This document shows, piece after piece, positions 56,716 to 60,018 of a stretch of DNA of 60,018 bases. The translations under genes were made by a program, and so were the position numbers. The DNA lies in assembly GCF_900112355.1 (NCBI RefSeq), contig NZ_FOLM01000025.1, positions 1 to 60,018 of the forward strand, read 5' to 3'. Source of the stretch: Streptomyces aidingensis (GTDB taxonomy: Bacteria > Actinomycetota > Actinomycetes > Streptomycetales > Streptomycetaceae). Numbering within the stretch: the first letter of the stretch is position 1; each line of letters opens with the position of its first letter. The notes below the pieces were generated by a model, which was given only the letters and a program-made list of their open reading frames with translations, had not been told where the DNA came from and did not search any database.

Positions 56716-57858
56716 ATGAGCGGCAGGCCGGCCTTCGCCACCGTCCCGCCCGGCGGGCCGCTGCGCGTGGTGCTGGTGGGCGCCGGAGTCATGGCACGGT
56801 ACTGGCTGCGCGCCGTCCAGGACTCCCCCGATGTCGTGCTGGCCGGCGTCGTGGACATCGACGCGGCCGAGGCCCGCAAGGCCGCCGAGGAGACGGGGGC
56901 CGGCGCCGTGCCGACCGGGACGACCCTGACCGCGCTGGCACCGGCGGCCCGGCCCGACGCCGTCATCGACGTGACCGTTCCCGTGGCCCATCTGCCCGTG
57001 ACTCTGGAGGCCCTCGGGCTCGGCCTGCCCGTCCTCGGCGAGAAACCGGCCGCCGCCACCCTGCCCGAGGCGCTGCGCCTGGCCGCCACGGCCGGGCTGG
57101 CCGGCCGCCTCTTCATGGTCGGCCAGACCCGCCGCTATCACCCGCAGCTTTCCGCCTTCCGGGAACATGCCGGCCGGCTGGGCCGGCTCGCCGTCCTCAC
57201 CACCGAGTTCTTCCGCGCACCGCGCTTCGGCGGCTTCCGCGACGCCATGGACCACCCGCTGCTGCTCGACATGGCGATACACCCGTTCGACACCGCGCGC
57301 TGGCTGCTGGCCGCCGAGCCGGTGTCGGTCCGCTGCGAGGAGTACAGCCCCTCCTGGAGCTGGTACGCCGGTGATGCCGCCGCCACCGCCGTCTTCGAGA
57401 TGACGGGCGGCATCCGGTACGTCTACACCGGCAGTTGGTGCAGCCCGGGGCTGGAGACCTCCTGGAACGGCCGCTGGCGGCTCAGCGGCGAGCACGGCTC
57501 CGCGGTCTGGGACGGCGGCCGGGCCCTCGACGTGGCGGCGGCGGCCGGGCGGCAGGCCGCCCCCGCCCCCGGGCCGGTGACGGCGGCGCGCGGGGTGGCC
57601 GGCGCGCTGGCGGAGTTCGTGCACGCGCTGCGCACCGGCACCGTGCCCATGGGCGAGATCCACGACAACATCATGAGCCTCGCCATGGTCATGGCGGCCG
57701 TGGAGTCCGCGCGCGCCGACCGGCGGGTCCGCCTCGACGAGCTGCTCGACACGGCACTCGCGGAGGCGATCGCCGCCTCCCCGGGGCCGGAGGCGGACCT
57801 GCTGCGTTCCTGGCGCACCGACGGCCGGTTTCCCGCGGCCGGACGCGTGACTCCTTGA
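56716..57858 (+). CDS. Gfo/Idh/MocA-family oxidoreductase (ThuB-like position)
   Basis: NAD(P)-dependent sugar dehydrogenase of 380 residues. The Rossmann start VVLVGAGVMARYWLRAV and VLGEKPAAATLPEA, with the catalytic Lys of the EKP motif, are clear. LLLDMAIHPFDTARWLL carries the second catalytic pair (Asp and His). Family members oxidise or reduce sugars at various carbons. Following thuA by 4 bp, it is the functional counterpart of ThuB. The substrate is unknown; a 3-keto-glycoside is the first guess. Confidence 0.92.
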   Translation: MSGRPAFATVPPGGPLRVVLVGAGVMARYWLRAVQDSPDVVLAGVVDIDAAEARKAAEETGAGAVPTGTTLTALAPAARPDAVIDVTVPVAHLPVTLEALGLGLPVLGEKPAAATLPEALRLAATAGLAGRLFMVGQTRRYHPQLSAFREHAGRLGRLAVLTTEFFRAPRFGGFRDAMDHPLLLDMAIHPFDTARWLLAAEPVSVRCEEYSPSWSWYAGDAAATAVFEMTGGIRYVYTGSWCSPGLETSWNGRWRLSGEHGSAVWDGGRALDVAAAAGRQAAPAPGPVTAARGVAGALAEFVHALRTGTVPMGEIHDNIMSLAMVMAAVESARADRRVRLDELLDTALAEAIAASPGPEADLLRSWRTDGRFPAAGRVTP

Positions 57859-57891
57859 CGGTTGCCGTGTGGTCGCTGACAATCCCTCACC

Positions 57892-57903
57892 GTAAGCGCT
57901 TGC
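57892..57903. promoter_or_regulatory. LacI-type palindrome upstream of glucuronoxylanase
   Basis: GTAAGCGCTTGC has a perfect 8-bp core AAGCGCTT around a central CG. It lies about 160 bp before the gene and 70 bp upstream of the CebR box. The regulator is unknown. Confidence 0.4.
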
Positions 57904-57975
57904 TGTCATGCCCATTTCATCCCAGGCCAGGCACTCGTCCGGAACCTCGCACAGCCCGTGACGCCCATCCGCGGA

Positions 57976-57989
57976 TGGGAGCGCTCCCA
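57976..57989. promoter_or_regulatory. CebR box upstream of glucuronoxylanase
   Basis: TGGGAGCGCTCCCA, identical to the site before GH94 and to the established CebR consensus, 71 bp before the ATG. Confidence 0.9.
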
Positions 57990-58060
57990 GAGCCGCGCAA
58001 CGCCTGCGCCCGCCGGGCGGCAGGGCCGAGGCGGACCACCGCAGATTCGGGAGGACCACC

Positions 58061-60007
58061 ATGACACCACGGCAGCACGCACCCGGGGGGCGGGAAGCGG
58101 CGGCACCGAGCCGGAGGGCCGTTCTGGCCGCGCTCGGGGCCGTGCCGGTGGCCGCGGCCACGGCACCCGCGCTGGGGCTGTTCGGCGCGCCGTCCGCGGC
58201 GGCGGCCACCGATGTGCTGATCGACCTGTCGGCCGAGCGGCAGACGATCAAGGGCTTCGGCGGCATGAATCACACGGTGTGGATCAGTGACCTGACCGCC
58301 GCCCAGCGGGACACGGCCTTCGGCAACGGCGAGGGGCAGCTCGGGTTCACCGTGCTGCGCATCCCCGTCCACGAGGACCGGGCGAACTGGAGCCGCGAGG
58401 TGGCCACGGCCAGGCGCGCCATCGAGCACGGGGCCACCGTCATCGCCTCCCCGTGGAATCCCCCCGCGCACATGACGGAGACCTTCGTCCGCGGGAGCCA
58501 GACCGACGCCCGGCGCCTGCGGTACGACATGTACGGCGCCTACGCGCAGCACCTCGACGACTTCGTCGGGTTCATGAGGGACAACGGGGTGGATCTGTAT
58601 GCCATCTCCGTGCAGAACGAGCCCGACTACGCGCACGACTGGACATGGTGGACCCCGGCCGAGATCGTCCGCTTCCTGCGGGAGAACGCCGGTTCCATCA
58701 GCACCCGGATCATCGCGCCGGAGTCCTTCCAGTACGTCAAGAGCCTTTCGGACCCGATTCTCAACGACCCCGCGGCACTGGCCAATCTGGACATTCTGGG
58801 GGCGCACCTCTACGGCACGCAGTACGGGAACTTCCCCTACCCCCTCTTCCAGCAGAAGGGCGCGGGCAAGGAACTGTGGATGACCGAGGTCTACTACCCC
58901 AACAGCAGCGATTCGGCGGACCTGTGGCCGCAGGCGCTCGATGTCGGACAGCACGTCCACCACGCCATGGTGGACGCCGGTTTCCAGGCGTACGTCTGGT
59001 GGTACATCCGGCGCAGCTACGGCCCCATGCGGGAGGACGGGCAGATCAGCAAGCGCGGCGCGAGCATCGCGCATTTCTCGAAATTCGTCCGCCCCGGCTA
59101 TGTGCGGCTCAACGCGGCCTCCAGTCCGCAGGCCGACGTCTACGTCTCGGCCTACAAGGGCGGTGACTCCAAGGTCGTGATCGTCGCCGTCAACAAGGGC
59201 ACCTCGCCGGTGAGCCAGCAGTTCACCCTGGCGGACACCACCATCTCCGGGGCCTCGTCCTGGCTGACGGACGCCGGCCGCACTCTCGCGCCCCGGGGCG
59301 GGATCGGCGTCTCCGGCGGCTCCTTCACCGGCGAACTCCCCGCACGGAGCATCACCACCTTCGTCCTCGACGTGGGGCCCGGCACCGGCGGTGACACCGA
59401 GGCGCCGTCGGTGCCGGGGGTGCCGGTGGTCTCGGGGGTGACGGCTTCCTCGGTGACGCTTCAGTGGACGGCCGCCACCGACAATGTGGGGGTCAGCGGC
59501 TATGAGGTGGTCCGCGTGGACGGCGGCGGTGAGAGCGCGGTGGCCTCCTCCGCGGTGAACCGGGCGACCGTGACCGGCCTGAGCGCGGGCACCGCCCACA
59601 CCTTCGCCGTCTACGCCCGGGACGCGGCCGGGAACCGCTCGGCCCGCTCCGCCGCCGTCACCGTCACCACCGACGACGCCCCCGCCGGCACCTGCGGTGT
59701 GGACTACCGGGTGGCGGGCGACTGGGGCAGCGGCTTCCAGGGCGAGATCGTCATCCGCAACACCGCCGCCACCGCCCTGACCGGCTGGACCCTGGACTTC
59801 GCCTTCCCCGCCGGGCAGAGGGTCACCAACATGTGGGGCGGCACCCCCGCCCAGAACGGGAACACCGTCAGCGTCACCCCCGCGGACTGGACCCGCACCA
59901 TCCCCGCCGGCGGCTCGGTCACCCTCGGCTTCATCGGCACCAGAGGCACCACCAACCCCGCCCCCACCACCTTCACCCTCAACGGCACCACCTGCACCAC
60001 CACCTGA
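58061..60007 (+). CDS. secreted GH30 (subfamily 8-like) glucuronoxylanase with FnIII and CBM2
   Basis: Secreted endoxylanase of 648 residues. A Tat signal (SRRAVLAALG, cleavage near 49) is followed by the GH30 barrel and side beta-domain (about 51-435). IKGFGGMNHTVWISDLTA opens the barrel. The acid/base is Glu187 in SVQNEPDY and the nucleophile Glu276 in WMTEVYYPN. VWWYIRRSYGPM contains the Arg that in subfamily 8 binds the 4-O-methylglucuronic acid branch, so glucuronoxylan cleavage is predicted. An FnIII domain (about 444-535) and a cellulose-binding CBM2 (about 547-648) follow. A CebR box controls it. The FnIII DNA is nearly identical to that of the esterase at the window start. Confidence 0.93.
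   Translation: MTPRQHAPGGREAAAPSRRAVLAALGAVPVAAATAPALGLFGAPSAAAATDVLIDLSAERQTIKGFGGMNHTVWISDLTAAQRDTAFGNGEGQLGFTVLRIPVHEDRANWSREVATARRAIEHGATVIASPWNPPAHMTETFVRGSQTDARRLRYDMYGAYAQHLDDFVGFMRDNGVDLYAISVQNEPDYAHDWTWWTPAEIVRFLRENAGSISTRIIAPESFQYVKSLSDPILNDPAALANLDILGAHLYGTQYGNFPYPLFQQKGAGKELWMTEVYYPNSSDSADLWPQALDVGQHVHHAMVDAGFQAYVWWYIRRSYGPMREDGQISKRGASIAHFSKFVRPGYVRLNAASSPQADVYVSAYKGGDSKVVIVAVNKGTSPVSQQFTLADTTISGASSWLTDAGRTLAPRGGIGVSGGSFTGELPARSITTFVLDVGPGTGGDTEAPSVPGVPVVSGVTASSVTLQWTAATDNVGVSGYEVVRVDGGGESAVASSAVNRATVTGLSAGTAHTFAVYARDAAGNRSARSAAVTVTTDDAPAGTCGVDYRVAGDWGSGFQGEIVIRNTAATALTGWTLDFAFPAGQRVTNMWGGTPAQNGNTVSVTPADWTRTIPAGGSVTLGFIGTRGTTNPAPTTFTLNGTTCTTT
59385..59563 (+). repeat. FnIII-linker repeat, copy B (inverted relative to 1-179)
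   Basis: Matches 1-179 in inverted orientation, 177 of 179 bases. It codes for GDTEAPSVPGVPVVSG and following FnIII residues of the glucuronoxylanase. The match stops at 59384 but may extend beyond 59563 outside the window. Confidence 0.95.
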
Positions 60008-60018
60008 CCCACCCCCCC

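Overview
The window looks like chromosomal DNA of a Streptomyces or close streptomycete. G+C is very high, coding frames are G/C-ended, GTG starts are common and TTA codons are rare. There are Tat-type secretion signals, FnIII/CBM2 tails on secreted enzymes, and perfect 14-bp CebR boxes (TGGGAGCGCTCCCA). I see no rRNA, tRNA, CRISPR array or insertion sequence. All functions are read from sequence motifs; no database search was run.

Layout. 1-1119: secreted CE1-type esterase with an FnIII tail, cut by the window edge. 1661-3603: two-component system whose regulator carries a TTA codon. 3584-8178: compact cluster of a tyrosine-type aromatic ammonia-lyase, an AMP-forming ligase and a FOXRED2-like flavoprotein. 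8306-9798: ArsR regulator, CDF metal transporter, YnfA protein. 9881-11557: epoxide hydrolase and divergent MarR. 11768-14218: GH94 cellobiose phosphorylase under a CebR box. 14219-14699: remnants of an agmatine deiminase and a phosphatidylserine decarboxylase. 14700-18421: G6PDH-like protein, GH15 and an SRPBCC protein. 18610-22424: sugar-acid dehydratase, FAH-family enzyme and divergent GntR. 22507-26900: TetR, hydrolase and a large multidomain glycosyltransferase.

27009-47096 is an arabinose/arabinan locus. It has secreted GH43 and GH51 enzymes, two araA genes, araB, araD, a LacI-family repressor and a YtfQRT-YjfF-type furanose ABC transporter. The pieces fit one route: secreted enzymes release L-arabinose from arabinan or arabinoxylan, the transporter takes up a furanose sugar, and AraA/AraB/AraD convert it to D-xylulose 5-phosphate. 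Operators resembling the E. coli lac operator lie upstream of GH51, araB, the repressor gene and the transporter, and a similar site lies upstream of the esterase at 1119.

47144-57858 holds a spermidine-synthase-like protein, an 1811-residue secreted ThuA/sugar-dehydrogenase/PKD/CBM protein, two small ThuA proteins, a second LacI regulator and a Gfo/Idh/MocA oxidoreductase, possibly for oxidised or 3-keto sugars. The window closes with a GH30_8-type glucuronoxylanase under a second CebR box. Its FnIII linker is nearly identical to that of the esterase at the opposite end, in inverted orientation.
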